From Tetraselmis striata (lineage: Eukaryota; Chlorophyta; Chlorodendrophyceae; Chlorodendrales; Chlorodendraceae), in assembly GCA_006384855.1 (NCBI GenBank), contig VCJN01002408.1:62001-126000 (forward strand): a stretch of DNA of 64,000 nt, given 5' to 3'. The translations under genes and the position numbers were made by a program. Below the pieces are notes generated by a model. It saw only the letters and a program-made list of their open reading frames with translations. It was not told where the DNA came from and did no database searches. This document shows, in pieces, positions 11,500 to 22,510 of this stretch; the stretch's first letter is position 1, and each line of letters starts with the position of its first letter.

Positions 11500-12330
11500 A
11501 AAGCCCTTATGTAATTGATAAAAGATCGACACATGAAGCCGCCTAATAAAAGCGGCTTGAATCCCGCGCACGGCGGGATGGATGAGTGACGATGCGCGCA
11601 CGGTTGAGTCCGGGCCACTGGTGCACGTGTGTGCGAGGGTGATCCACGGACGTGCCGTACTTGCAACTTAGGCAACGGGATGGCAGACAAATTTGCTTGA
11701 GCCCGAGGAAATCTTGCGAGTAAGGCCTCCTGGTGAGCCCGGGATGGTGCACCGAGTGCCCCGCGATGAGAGGGTCCCCGATCCGCGGCCAAGCATGCGA
11801 CACCGCGCACATGTGCGCGTAGCAATGCGGCGCACCCCCCTTGCTCACCTCAGCCAATGCGCCGAAGACCATGCCCGTGTACTCCGACACGTCCATGATG
11901 TCCCAAAATGGGCCCTTCTGTCATGGCTCCGTGTTGTATGTGCCACGCCGCACCCCGCACTGCCAACCCCCGTTATGGTATGTCGCCCAACATGGAGAGC
12001 TCAAACCGGTCAACAGCCGTTGCCCGGGGCACCGCAGTGTACTTGACTTCCGTTCCGCATAATCACAAACTCAAGCAGCGTGGGCTTAAAGCTCCTGTAA
12101 CATATGACGATGTTGAACGCCGGATGAAGGGAGACCTATGAGTCCGGCACCATGTCCTTGAGTTCATCCATGGGTTCCGTGTTGCTTGCTCGAACAAGTC
12201 ATCCACCTCCCGGCGTGAAGCGATACCCAGATCGTGAACAATGTGATCGCGGAGGGCGCCTGCGATAGCATCGTGATGTACACACCAAAGAGCGTCTCCA
12301 TTTGCCGGGAGGTTCATGAGCTCGTCACCA
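11500..12330 (-). pseudogene. Decayed coding segments, probable transposon debris
   Basis: The minus strand shows short coding-looking stretches in changing frames: LSMLGDIPYHNGGWQCGVRR and DIMDVSEYTGMVFGALAEV near 11880-12020, and HHDAIAGALRDHIVHDLGIA near 12200-12270. Stops and frame changes separate them. I do not recognise the family. They lie next to the Tnp2-like relic, so a shared transposon origin is inferred. Confidence 0.3.
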
Positions 12331-12998
12331 TAGATGTCGACAGTGACGGGGTTGTGCCCTGGCTAGGGCAGATTGATCTGGCCCCCAACCACCGGAGCAA
12401 GGCAAAGGCATGGGATAGGCAGAAACAAGTACCGGTAGCAACCTTCCCGCTTGAGCTTTGGGCTTCACCTCCCCAAAACGGCTACTTTGAGCGAGAATGC
12501 AGTGGCAAGGGCGCGCATCAAGCTTCACCTTCCCACTTGGTTCACCTCCCCAAGGGCGCTGGCATCCGCCGCCGCATGGCTACCGTTCGCGATGCCGCCT
12601 TCATCGGCTGCATGAACGACATCCTCCCGACATTCATCACTAGGAACTCTGACAACAACATCCCCACCCATGTGGTTTCTTATTTGACATATCCACACCT
12701 TGAATCCGTACTTGGCCGAGGCAGCTTCAACGCAACTTCTATAACCGCCCTCTCGTATGATCACTTCCTCAACGATCTTCGTGGGTCGGCCAGCTGCGCC
12801 GCGGCATGGGCGAGGCGTTGGGCCGCCTTCAAGCGCCTATTGATGGCCACCTCGGCGATGCGGACGCCTGCGCGTGGTGGACGAGCGGGAGGCGGAGGCT
12901 GCGCCGTCGGGTTCGCAAAAGGAACTGACGGCATTTCTAGACCATGCCAACAACTAGTGGCTTCAGAGTTAGGCGGGCGCTCTCCTTGTCACATGTAG
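12234..12998 (+). CDS. Unidentified 254-residue ORF in transposon neighbourhood
   Basis: Longest uninterrupted ORF in the 11-17 kb interval. It has a coding-like composition in its middle (MATVRDAAFIGCMNDILPTF, then HVVSYLTYPHLESVLGRGSF). No family recognised. Its C-terminal part (RRWAAFKRLLMATSAMRTP) is mirrored on the opposite strand at about 13130-13070 (WGAFKRLMLATLAHAE), so the 3' end of the ORF lies in an imperfect inverted repeat. It may be an exon of a mobile-element gene, a relic or chance. Confidence 0.3.
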   Translation: MNNVIAEGACDSIVMYTPKSVSICREVHELVTIDVDSDGVVPWLGQIDLAPNHRSKAKAWDRQKQVPVATFPLELWASPPQNGYFERECSGKGAHQASPSHLVHLPKGAGIRRRMATVRDAAFIGCMNDILPTFITRNSDNNIPTHVVSYLTYPHLESVLGRGSFNATSITALSYDHFLNDLRGSASCAAAWARRWAAFKRLLMATSAMRTPARGGRAGGGGCAVGFAKGTDGISRPCQQLVASELGGRSPCHM

Positions 12999-13150
12999 GG
13001 AACGGAACTTCTTCGACGCAGCGTCGGGCATGTGGACGGTGGCCATACCCAGCATTGCGCGGACGGCCATGTCTCCGCATGCGCTAAGGTGGCCAGCATC
13101 AGCCGCTTGAAGGCACCCCAAGGCCTCGTGCACCGCGCCGCGGCGTTGCG
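12780..13150. repeat. Imperfect inverted repeat
   Basis: The segment around 12800-12870 (cgttgggccgccttcaagcg) is matched in reverse complement around 13070-13135 (cttggggtgccttcaagcgg), with similar protein readings from each arm. Confidence 0.55.
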
Positions 13151-13459
13151 GACCGACCTCTCATGGATAGCCGAGCGCAGCACCATCGGTGCCACCTCCA
13201 TGTAGCCCTACCTCGGGTAAGGGCAGTAGGGGGGCGCTGTTGACCTAGCTACAGCCCGTTGGAAGGAGGAGGGGCTTGGACACGTAAGAGGACGGCATGT
13301 AGCTTGAGCTGGAATTACACCTAGTGTTCCCTACCATGGTTCGAGATATAGCAGGCCCTTAGAACAACTCAGTATGAGCCAGTGGACGCACCAGACTAGC
13401 AGTTGTAATCAATTTCAAAACCACCCAACTATAACTATACTCATATATCCCGCAGCATG

Positions 13460-14225
13460 TATTAACAGCATTGGGTTACGAACCTAATGCCAGATATCCA
13501 ACAAGAATATGCTTTGTTGTAGTGCAGCTCCACCCCATCTCCACATAAATCATACACCCCGCCGTTGTCTTTGTGAGAAAACTGCCCGTTGGTGGCAGCA
13601 TCCATGGCATTGCAAGCTTCAGAGTTCCAAAACCCATTGACATATTGGTCTCTGCATGTGTCTCGGCGCAAAGCCCATTCCTCCTCCCAAAAGAATTGCT
13701 TCACCACATGCATCGTGTTTCGTGCAACAGCAACAATAACTCAATTAAGCTTTGCGCTGACAATGCTGCCGATGAGTGGGGGCAAACGGAAGGGGGGGGG
13801 GGGGGGGGGGGGGGGGCGCATCACCTCACAGCCGTTGAAGTCGTAGTAGAAAAACTTGCGCGATTGAGGCGTGGCGGGGCGCGGGTGGCGCAGTGACTCG
13901 GGTGCACTACGCGTCAGATGGCAGCGAGGGCAGCGGTCGTCGTAGATCCAGTCACCATCCACGGAGTGGCCGTACCGATGCTCGTCGCACGGGCAGCAGC
14001 TAACAATGTACTTCTTTATGCCCGGGACGTTCTTGCACGATTGCTCCATATGGTACCACGTATCGGTAAGCTCTGACCCGTCCTTCGGTAGCATGTGTAT
14101 CTTCAGCAGCTTCGACAGCCTCTCGAACGCCGCCGTTTTATATTGTGCTTCAGCTTCCACTCGCAGAGATTGAGCGCGGCCTCCATCAGGGTGGCGTCGG
14201 CACCGGTGTACAATTGACGGCGTCT
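13460..14225 (-). pseudogene. Tnp2-like (CACTA/EnSpm-type) transposase relic, frameshifted
   Basis: The minus strand reads MEAALNLCEWKLKHN (about 14195-14145), then after a one-base frame change AFERLSKLLKIHMLPKDGSE, KKYIVSCC, a CPRC pair, SRKFFYYDF, and further down DLCGDGVELHYNKAYSCW (about 13590-13530). Order and spacing resemble Tnp2-family transposases: the lK-x-hn / LLP-x-n segment, 'C-x-C ... PR-x-F-y-f', then 'l-x-lDGvqlf...W'. The frame change near 14140, the lack of a continuous path across the C-run at 13816-13792 and missing downstream catalytic regions indicate a dead copy. A natural intron could explain the C-run gap but not the frameshift. Confidence 0.5.
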
Positions 14226-14239
14226 GCTGCGAAGGGGGT

Positions 14240-16380
14240 GGCGGAGGAGCATGTTTTAGCAACGGACTAGTAGCCGCCACACAGAGGGGGGGCGGGGGGG
14301 GGGGGGGGGGAGTCGACACGATACATGCTCACCTCTTCCCGTCGTCGTACTTCCCTCGAGCGCTTATTATCCCGGTAATGAAGTCATACCTCCTTCACCG
14401 TCGCTGTCTCTGTGGCTATTGTCAGAGGGGGCTGCCTTCCAAAACCTCCCCCGCGACAATGCCTTCGGCGTCGCTGTCGGCGTCGAGAAGTCCGCGTAGC
14501 TTCTGTTAGGTCGGTGCACATGCGCGCAAGCATCTGAACGAACGCGCGTGTAACCGTCATCTTCCGCGTTCGCACGTTGCCAGTGCGATACTCTTACCAA
14601 TACCGAAACTATGGGGCAACAACGCGGGCAAGCACCCCCCGAAGGCACCGTCGGTGGGTGCGCAAGGGGCGCACCGCCGGTAGGTCGTCAATGGCGCCTT
14701 GAGGCACCATGCGAGTGAAATCGCTTAATTGTTCTGTCGTCAGGTATAGCGGTTGTATCTCCGACTTAGTTAGCTCTTCCGAGTCGCCGCCGTCGTAAAT
14801 CACTTTCATCACCCGCTCCCTATCCGCCGGCGGGGTCTGCGTCCTCGTTATCCCATCTCAAATTGACGACATGGATGTTGGATGATACACACGGGTGGCT
14901 ATCACATCGCGGCGGTGGGCCTATGGCAGGTGTAACGGGACGTCAAGGAGGGCAACCGGGGGGGGAGGGGGGGGGGGGGGGGGGGGGGGGGGTTCCTGGC
15001 CGAGAAAGCTCCCCCGCGTCCCGAACGTCTTGGTTATGATAGTGCCCACGTAAAGTTCGGCATTCATCTCTTGCGATGCCATGCTTGCCGCCATGCCACC
15101 ATCACACGACACCGAACGTCCCTCCCCGCCGCTGGGTAGTGCGGGGCTCGCTGATTCGTTTCGGGGAGACGAGAGCGGCGGAGAGGGCGGCGGCGCCGAT
15201 CGCGGCGGCGCCGGTATCGATGCACCCGGCTAGCCCCGCGTTTCGGTCTGACCGGGCCCGGACGGAGGAGAGGCGTGATGGGCGTACGGTGCTGCAGCTA
15301 CCGCATGGGCGCCATCACCACCGGCTGCGACAGGCGCTGCGGTGTCCGGAGGCGGCTTGTCGCGCGCCTCCGTCTATCTGTGCGTGTCGTAGAGCCGAGT
15401 CTTCGCAAAAGAGGCGCCACACGCGCGGCAGCGCACCTCTACCCAGGTTTCCTCGGAAGGCGTCCAGCCCGCCTCCTTGCCCTCAGGAATACGGCGCTTG
15501 GAGCTGCGATGCCCCATGGCACACCACTATACCCGGCGCCGGCAGCTCGCAACGGCGGGGGTTGGTAGGGGCTGCTAGTCAATGGCGATGCATGGTAAAG
15601 TGTCCGCGCGACTGAAACTTAGCCGGTTTGAGACCCACGGTACCGTTGGCCGTTGCGTCGTCACGGAGCTTGTAAGGGGTTAAGAAAGTGTAGCGAAAGT
15701 CCCCGCCATTACGGGTAGCCGCGCAAGGCGCGATCTGGGTCCAATGTACTATGGGGATGGCACAACATGCTACTGGTAGCATATTACGGAACGCGGGCGA
15801 GCCCGGCACGTCATTGCGACTACCGAGCCTAGCAGAAAAGTGTCAATTACACGATAGATACGGCGAATACACGCCCATTCCGTGGGAAAATCGCGATTAC
15901 GGGCCATTACTGTAAAAATACGAGACAATGCGGGAGGCTAGTGGTCCACGTCCGCGTCCCCGTACGACGCCGCCACCCGAGCAGTAGCGATAGGTAGCTT
16001 TCGCGCTGTTGGCCACCGTCGCCTCGAAGACACGATGTTCGTAGTCCTTTGTCAGGTAGTTTTCGAAAATCGCAGAATCTAGATGCTTGGCGGCAGGCTG
16101 AAAATGCCGGGCTCGCGGTACGTCCATAACACCTTGGTCACCGTGCACACGCTTGACCTCGTTGAGCCTCCGCACGAAGGCTGGACGAAAGCGAGACGCC
16201 TTGTTGATGGCCTCGGCGTGATTCCGAGCGCGCGCCAGGTAGAGGGTGAAGTCTTGATTAGTAGCGGGAATGTAAGGTAGCAGCTCGTCGAGAGCCAGGA
16301 AGAGAGCATCCATGAATGTGGGCTCCGAAACATGACATCCAAAGATACTCCTCATGGGCCGGCAAACGCCGGTCATCCTA
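14240..16380 (-). other. Unassigned ORF fragments, possible transposon flank
   Basis: Minus strand 16376-15897 is a 159-residue ORF (FMDALFLALDELLPYIPATN and onward). 14812-14609 opens MMKVIYDGGDSEELTKSEI, which recalls the 'YDDGD-x-E-l' pattern of Tudor/Agenet-type domains. Neither can be assigned. G-runs (C on minus) at 14290-14311 and 14958-14992 may be intronic, by analogy with the confirmed genes. Confidence 0.25.
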
Positions 16381-17334
16381 CATGAGGTACTCGTTCGACA
16401 GGCCGGTACTCAGTGGAAAGAGCCCAGCCAACCGGCTTACCGGTCGAACGGCCTCGTAACCATACTCGGCTCGCAGCAGTAGCTATGGCATCGCGAGGTA
16501 TGGTCGTTCTCGTCACTCACGGATTTTGCTCCGACACGGCTGCTCTGGGCTAGCTCTACCAAGTCGGGCGGGTGCTCTTCGGCTCCCCCGCTTGCTGTTG
16601 GCTAGCTAAAACAATGTAGACCCAGCCTTCATGTCTCCTTGTACCGATTCGAGCTTCGGCACAACGACGGGTTCTTCTCAATCTGACATGGTGACGCACG
16701 GACGCGTATAATGGATGCATGAGAATTTCACACACGGATAGCGAGCGGGTGGGGTCTTGAAACAAAATGGGGTGACCTTGCAACATGTTACGAAACAATT
16801 CATCGATGCGTATAACGCAACAACGAAACTGGAAGATGACAGGCTCAACTGTTACGGCTGCTTGTAAGTCTACTCGTGATGCACCAAAGACAGGCGCAAC
16901 GACAGGGGAACTAGTAACCCGTACACTTATCAGCAACGGTGGGCGGAAAGGCGGTTAGGAAAGGAGAAAACCCCGTAAACGATTTAGAACAGAACGGGTT
17001 TTCTGTAGATCGGGACTTTCGCCCGGGCACGTCCGGGCCATTATTTTCCATATTCTTCTGTTTCGCCGGAAGTACGGGTACTACAGGCAATCCGTTCGTC
17101 CGGTGAATAAAGTGCCGGAAGTGCCGGAACGGAAGTGACTTCCGCGCAACCCTGGTTGGAACCAGCCAACCCCTCGCCTGTACAATATCTATCGCCGATC
17201 TCGGCCTCCTCGTCGCTACTGGTCTCTGCGGCGCGAGCCCGCTGAGCTCCTTGTGCAAGCCCGCCAGGCGTTGTCCTGTCATTTTTCTGCACACACGTTT
17301 GCGACGGCCGGGTCATCGAAAGTGGCGGGCACAG
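16381..17334. other. Intergenic upstream of the GlcNAc kinase
   Basis: No convincing exon on either strand; presumed promoter region for the plus-strand gene at 17335. Confidence 0.4.
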
Positions 17335-19708
17335 ATGGCCGGGAACGCTCCCGCTGCTCCAATTCTGGTGGTTGGCGTGGATGGTGCGGCTCTGGCACAG
17401 CTCAATAAAAATGCACCGGTCAGACCTGTCCATGGCAACGTGAAACGACTACTTCTCACGGCGCGTATGATCAACCCCACCAGGCGGAGGCACCAAAACT
17501 GCAGCAGTTTTGGTGGAGCTTCGACCAAACGGCGGCCCCGCAACAGAGGTCAGCAGGGGTCACGGCCCGTCGTCTAACAGGTAGTGCCAGTAGGAGCACC
17601 GCGAGCCACTTCTCACTGCACATCCACATATTGCATGTCGCTTGCGGGCACTGGCGGCAGGGAATGATGGCGCTACCGACAATTGCAGGAATGCAGTTGG
17701 GGCGGAAGCAGCTGGAGCAGCGATACTTTCCGCCGTGGAAGGTAACTTGTTGGTAGAGCCAGGGAAAATGTGGGCGCCTTTGTGGGCGCCTGTCCCCGTG
17801 CGCTGCGTTTCGCGGAGTAGAGTTACCTTGATGCCTCCTTTGTTACCAGTTCTCGTCCAACCCCCCCTCCTTCGCCCTTACAGGCGCGCTGAGTGCAGCA
17901 CGACGAGGTCTGTCTGACGTCGCGGCAATCTGTCTCAGCCTTTCTGGTGTGGACACCGCTGACGACGAAGCATGCGTCCGTACTTCTACGCAGGCCTGGC
18001 TTCCAGAGGGGGTACCATTCCCTCCATCACAATCATCTGCGCATGGCGAGATTGAATTGCGGTCCCTGGGATATGGTTGCGGCTGGCATCGAGCCGTTAT
18101 GACTCTGCTCCTGCATGTTGCATTCCCCTGCCTCCCCTTTGTCCTGTGCCGCCCAACCCGTTTCATCAGGTTCGGCTGCACGTCTGCAATGACGCATTTG
18201 GGGCGCTGTGCTCTGGCACGAACGGGCGCCTCTTCGGATGCGTCCTCATTTGTGGCACAGGTACGCTGCCACCCTGGTCTGGCACAATTAGACTGCCGCT
18301 GCATAGGTGGGACCCTTGGCAAGGTCCCCCTTCACCCGGGGACTGGTATCGCAGGGCTGCCAATTTCTTGAGGAAACACGAGCGGCTGATGCTAGGGCGG
18401 GTTGGTCTGCCTGGCGCGCTCAGGCACAGTCGCCTTTGGCGTGGGCGCAGACGGCCAGCACGCGAGGGCCTCAGGCTGGGGGCCGCTTTTCCTCGTGCGC
18501 TTAACCCAGCCGGCAACTGCTCACATGCTTCCTGCTGCAGTGAATGCTGCTCACTTGCGCTCTGGCGTGGCGCAGGACGCCGGGAGCGGCTACGCAATGG
18601 GCCAGGCGGCGCTTGCAGTGATTGCGCGGGAAGCTGATGGGCGGGGACCAGAGACAGCGCTCACTGGGCTCGTGCTGGCCCACCTGGGGCTGCCCTCCAC
18701 AGAGCAGCTGCTCAGGTTCAAGCCAACAAAACACATGGCATCGAAACCTCCCAACCAGCACTACCATGTTTGGTTAACTAGCCTTCCAGCCTGCTTGGAA
18801 ATACTTCTGGGGGAAACTATTTCAGTCGGTTTTCCTGTCGTTCATGTCAAATAACGAGAGTCCCTTGGGGATGGGAGTCGTCTCAACCTGTGTAGGCTGC
18901 GCTCTGCACTCATAACACAAAATCATGATGCCACTCTGCTCCCCCGGGTGCAGCTGGGCCTACACGCAGTCTGGCTGGTCAGCTATTGCTGCGCTGGCCC
19001 CGCTGGTCTTCCAGGCGCTAGAGGCCGGCGACGCCGCGGCGGAGCTCATCGTGACAGGCATGTGCAGGGAGCCAGCATCCAATGCAACTGCTGCACGCTG
19101 CTGTGGGAATGCCCTTCCTCCTCATGACTGCTCTGCGTGTTGCCTCTGCTTCTGAAGCACAAATGGGTGCCCCCTCCCCCCCCCCCCCCCCCCCCCCCAT
19201 CGCTCTACTTTCTTTCTCTGTATGGTATGCAGAGGCGGTGGCTGCATTAGTGCAGAGTGTGAAAGCAGTAGCCAACAGGCTGCAGCTTGGCGCGAGCGGC
19301 GAGCCTTTCCCAATCGTCCTGTCTGGTGCGCCATGCCCCCCCCCCCCCCCCCCTCCCCCCCCTCCCCACCACCACCTCCTCTCTTACACACTACCATGGC
19401 ATCGTTGGCTCGGTAGCCTAGGAGGCTATTTCCGGGTCACCTGATCTTGCCGCCTCTCAGGTGGTGCCTTGGCAGAGGGTGCGCCGCTGCTGCCCTTGCT
19501 GCGAGCAGCCCTGAGTGCGCAGGTGCGTGTCCTCCTGCATGGCGCGCACTGCCCCAAAGCTCTGCCCTACCCTGTGTCTCTTTCTGTAGTGACTGTCCCT
19601 CTGTGCCTCGCTGTTTTGCAGCTGCGGTGCGGGCGGTCAGTCATCCCCGCTGTGGACTCCGCCATGGGCGCCGCTATGCTGGCAGGGCAGCGCTTGCATG
19701 ACACATAG
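17335..19708 (+). CDS. N-acetylglucosamine kinase (BadF/BadG/BcrA/BcrD ATPase family)
   Basis: Eleven exons: 17335-17383, 17484-17558, 17661-17741, 17884-18011, 18170-18260, 18424-18494, 18576-18715, 18954-19057, 19233-19325, 19461-19522, 19622-19708. The phase-consistent product is 326 residues, close to eukaryotic NAGK length. The phosphate-binding start VGVDGGGTKT lies at residues 13-22. SLSGVDTADDE, VCNDAFGAL (about 114-122), GTGTVAFG (140-147), DAGSGYAMG (166-174), WSAIAALAPLV and VLSGGALAE follow in family order, ending PAVDSAMGAAMLAG. The expected reaction is ATP-dependent phosphorylation of GlcNAc at O-6 for amino-sugar salvage, probably cytosolic since no targeting peptide is seen. 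Intron 8 appears to use a GC donor (ACAG|gcatgt); a gtgaca/gcagag alternative deletes three residues. It is convergent with the GNAT gene. Confidence 0.85.
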
Positions 19709-19903
19709 GCAGGCGGAGACTCTGGCACCGGACCCTATAGGCGTTAGGAAAGTGTAATTTTAATATTATTAATATTCAATTTCCCCACCACGGGCGCGTA
19801 TGGGGCCCCGGTTGGGTGTTTGGCTAGACGGTGAGGGCACTGCTTGTATGTGTCCATGCATATTCCTGTCGGCGCTGCTCTTCTGCGCCAGGGGCGGGGC
19901 ACC

Positions 19904-20876
19904 CTACTCCATATTGTCACTTGGCGGCAGCACCGTGCACAGCATGTAGCGGCTGCGCGAGCCCGGAGGAGCCGGCGCTGCAGGCGGCTCACCCTCCGGG
20001 CAGTGGCGAGAATAGCCGAGGCGCGCGTACAGTGCGCAGGCGGGCTCGTTCCATGTGTCCACCTCGGTAAACATGGAGCCCGCGCCCCAGCGCTCCCGCG
20101 CTAGCGCCGCCGCCTCTGCCATCATTGCGCTGCCGATGCCGGCGCCACGCGACTCCTCCGCCACGCAGACATTGAGCACGTAGGAGCCGTCCTCCTCTCC
20201 TACGGGCACCCCGTTCAGGTACCGGCCATCACGCTGAAGGCGGGTGGAACCCACCACCCCCGCCGGCGGCCGCACATCCAGCGTGCCCAGCACCGCACCA
20301 GTGCTGTCCACTGCCACCAGGCACACACATTCCGGGAAGCCATTGGGTGAAACCTGCGTCCGGCCACGCAGACTGCCCACTTCTTGCTGGACAAAATGCT
20401 TCTTGAATGTCGCCTGCGCACAGCCAAGCAGCCAAAGCATAATCGCATTCGCACTTCTCCACTCAGACTGCGACATTTGCTGTCTAAGCGGGTGCGAGCC
20501 CGTCAATCCATCAATAGGGCTGGTTCAGAGACAAACCTACCACGTAGCGGCCGGCGCTGTCCTCATAATACGCCTCTGCTCGCAACTGCGCCGCCGCCTC
20601 CAGCTCGGCCGCCTGCACCTCCCGCACCGTCACGCCCGCTCCAGCCACCCGCACTTCGCCTGCCGGAAAAGCCTCCACCGACGCTCGGACCCGAAACAGC
20701 TGTAGACTGCGTGCACTGCGACGCGGAATTGCACAAAGTAGCTCTGAGGCTCCGGCGAGCCGGCGCCGGTGCGAGGGGCAAAGTGAGCCGGGAGAGCGGA
20801 CCAACGGCTTCACCGCGCCGCGCTTTGCCGCCGCGGAAGTGCGGATGAGGCATGAGGACGTCAGGGTGTGCATCAT
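19904..20876 (-). CDS. GNAT-family N-acetyltransferase, probably plastid-targeted
   Basis: Two exons, 20876-20541 and 20413-19904, giving 281 residues in phase. The first ~60 residues are rich in Ser, Arg and Ala with few acids and look like a chloroplast transit peptide. The mature start (VRVAGAGVTVREVQAAELEA) begins a GNAT fold. AEAYYEDSAGRYVATFKKHF spans the intron. GSYVLNVCVAEESRGAGIGS is motif A, with the acetyl-CoA loop RGAGIG at about residues 201-206. VDTWNEPACALYARLGY is motif B. The layout matches plant and algal plastid GNATs, which acetylate Lys side chains or N-termini of plastid proteins; that role is from the family, not shown here. Donor GTG|gtaggt was preferred over TAC|gtggta. 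Convergent with the GlcNAc kinase, 195 bp apart. Confidence 0.8.
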
Positions 20877-22290
20877 GGCGTTGCAGCTATCTGTGGGCCG
20901 CTCGGCAAGCTACCAGCCCGGCGGAGCTTCAGGGTCGGATATTTTGACGATGGCCCAGGGCTGATCACGAAAGAAATGGACACGTAGCGAAGTCCGTACC
21001 TGGTGCCCAGTATCGACACGCTAATAGGGGCAATTGGTGTGGTTCAGCCCCTGTCAGACATCCCCCCTCACCCTCACAGGCGCCTGCTCCGCTGCTCGCT
21101 CGCTTGCTCACCGCCGCCAAGGGCGCGCCACGCGTGCAACGATGCCTCCGCGTAGCGGCAGCACGTGTTGCATCGGTCCTGGCGCTGTCGAAACTTCGCA
21201 ATTCTGCCGGGAATATAAGATTTGAAATTAAGGATTATTTACATGGGGCAGTTTAATACTTTTCTATAGCGACCTACTACTGGTGCAACGAACAATAAAT
21301 AACGCACAGTGCTGCGCGACAACGACCACGTGCGTCGCATGCGTCAGCGCACGTGGGTAATCGCACGCCATGACGGTGGTCAAGGTGGTGCTACACTCCC
21401 AAGATGGCTAGGGGGTGACGGTGTGCCCCGCCCAAGTCGACGGTGCCGAGAATGAATCTGCCGGGTTGCCTCGGGATGCCCAATCATGCCGGCCGCCGTG
21501 AAGGTGCTGCGAGAGGATGTTGAATGAAGAACGCATGTATTCAACTGCTGTATATTAATTCGTCTGCGATTTTCGCGGCGGGGATATGTCGCCACATAAA
21601 GGTGCCCTCCCTGACATTCCGGTACACCTGCCATAGGCCCACTGCCGCCCTGTGATAGCAGGGGTAATTACCCCTGGTGATAGCCACCCCTGTGTATCAT
21701 CCAGGTCATCGGTTGGAGATGGAAAAACGAGGACGAAGACCCGGCGGACAGGGAGCTGGTGATGACGGCGATCACCAAGAGAGGACGAAATTGTAATGTA
21801 AATTTTTATACATCAGTGCTTTAACATAAGTGCACTACATTCAGAACTAAAAGCAACTACGAAAGGTTGCCAGCAAAAGAGAGACATAAGCCTGAAACCA
21901 AGGTCGAGCAGGAGGCCAGAGAGCCGAGAACCAAGGAAGAGCCAAGGGAACCACGAAGTCACTAAAATGTCAAGAACCAAAGGGTAAAGGGAAGCACTGA
22001 AGCCAAGGAACGATCCGAAAGACCGAAAGGGAAACATGAAACCAATGGGGACCATTATGATGTTAATTTTCTTACATCAGTGCACTTTAATAAGAGAGGA
22101 CGGAAAGCATCCCTACAAGAAAAAGTCCAGAGGAAGATGAATAAAAAGGAGTAGAGCACCGCCTTGACCGCCGTCGCGGCATGCGACGATGACCCGCGTG
22201 CTTGCGCTGACGACGCGACGCACGTGGCCTTTGTCGCGCGCTTTATCGTTTTCGTTTCACCATAGAAAAACTCGCCCGTAATTACGGCTA
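20877..22290. other. Intergenic with small dispersed repeats
   Basis: No gene recognised. Related ~37-bp segments containing tacatcagtg occur at about 21793-21829 and 22055-22092 in direct orientation. They could be ends of a small non-autonomous insertion, but no duplication of the target site was established. Confidence 0.35.
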
Positions 22291-22299
22291 GTAAGACTA

Positions 22300-22510
22300 G
22301 TATTCGATGTCCCGTTTTAGGACCACAATCTGCCTGAAATCCGCGGGGGAGGGGGGGGGGGGGGGGGGGGGGGATGTTAGGTGCTTGCCCCAAGTATTGT
22401 AGTATGGCCAGTCAACATAATTGATGTCCCGTTTTAGGACCAAAATCTGGCTCAAATGTAAAGAAGGGGGGGGGGGGGGGGGGGGGGGGGGATATGATAG
22501 CTGCCCCCAA
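22300..22510. repeat. Two-copy ~118-bp repeat containing poly-G
   Basis: gatgtcccgttttaggacc occurs at about 22306 and 22424. Each copy is followed after ~30 bp by a 23-26-nt G-run (22351-22373 and 22466-22491) and then by similar ttgcccc/ctgcccc-aagt-ttgta segments. Confidence 0.8.
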
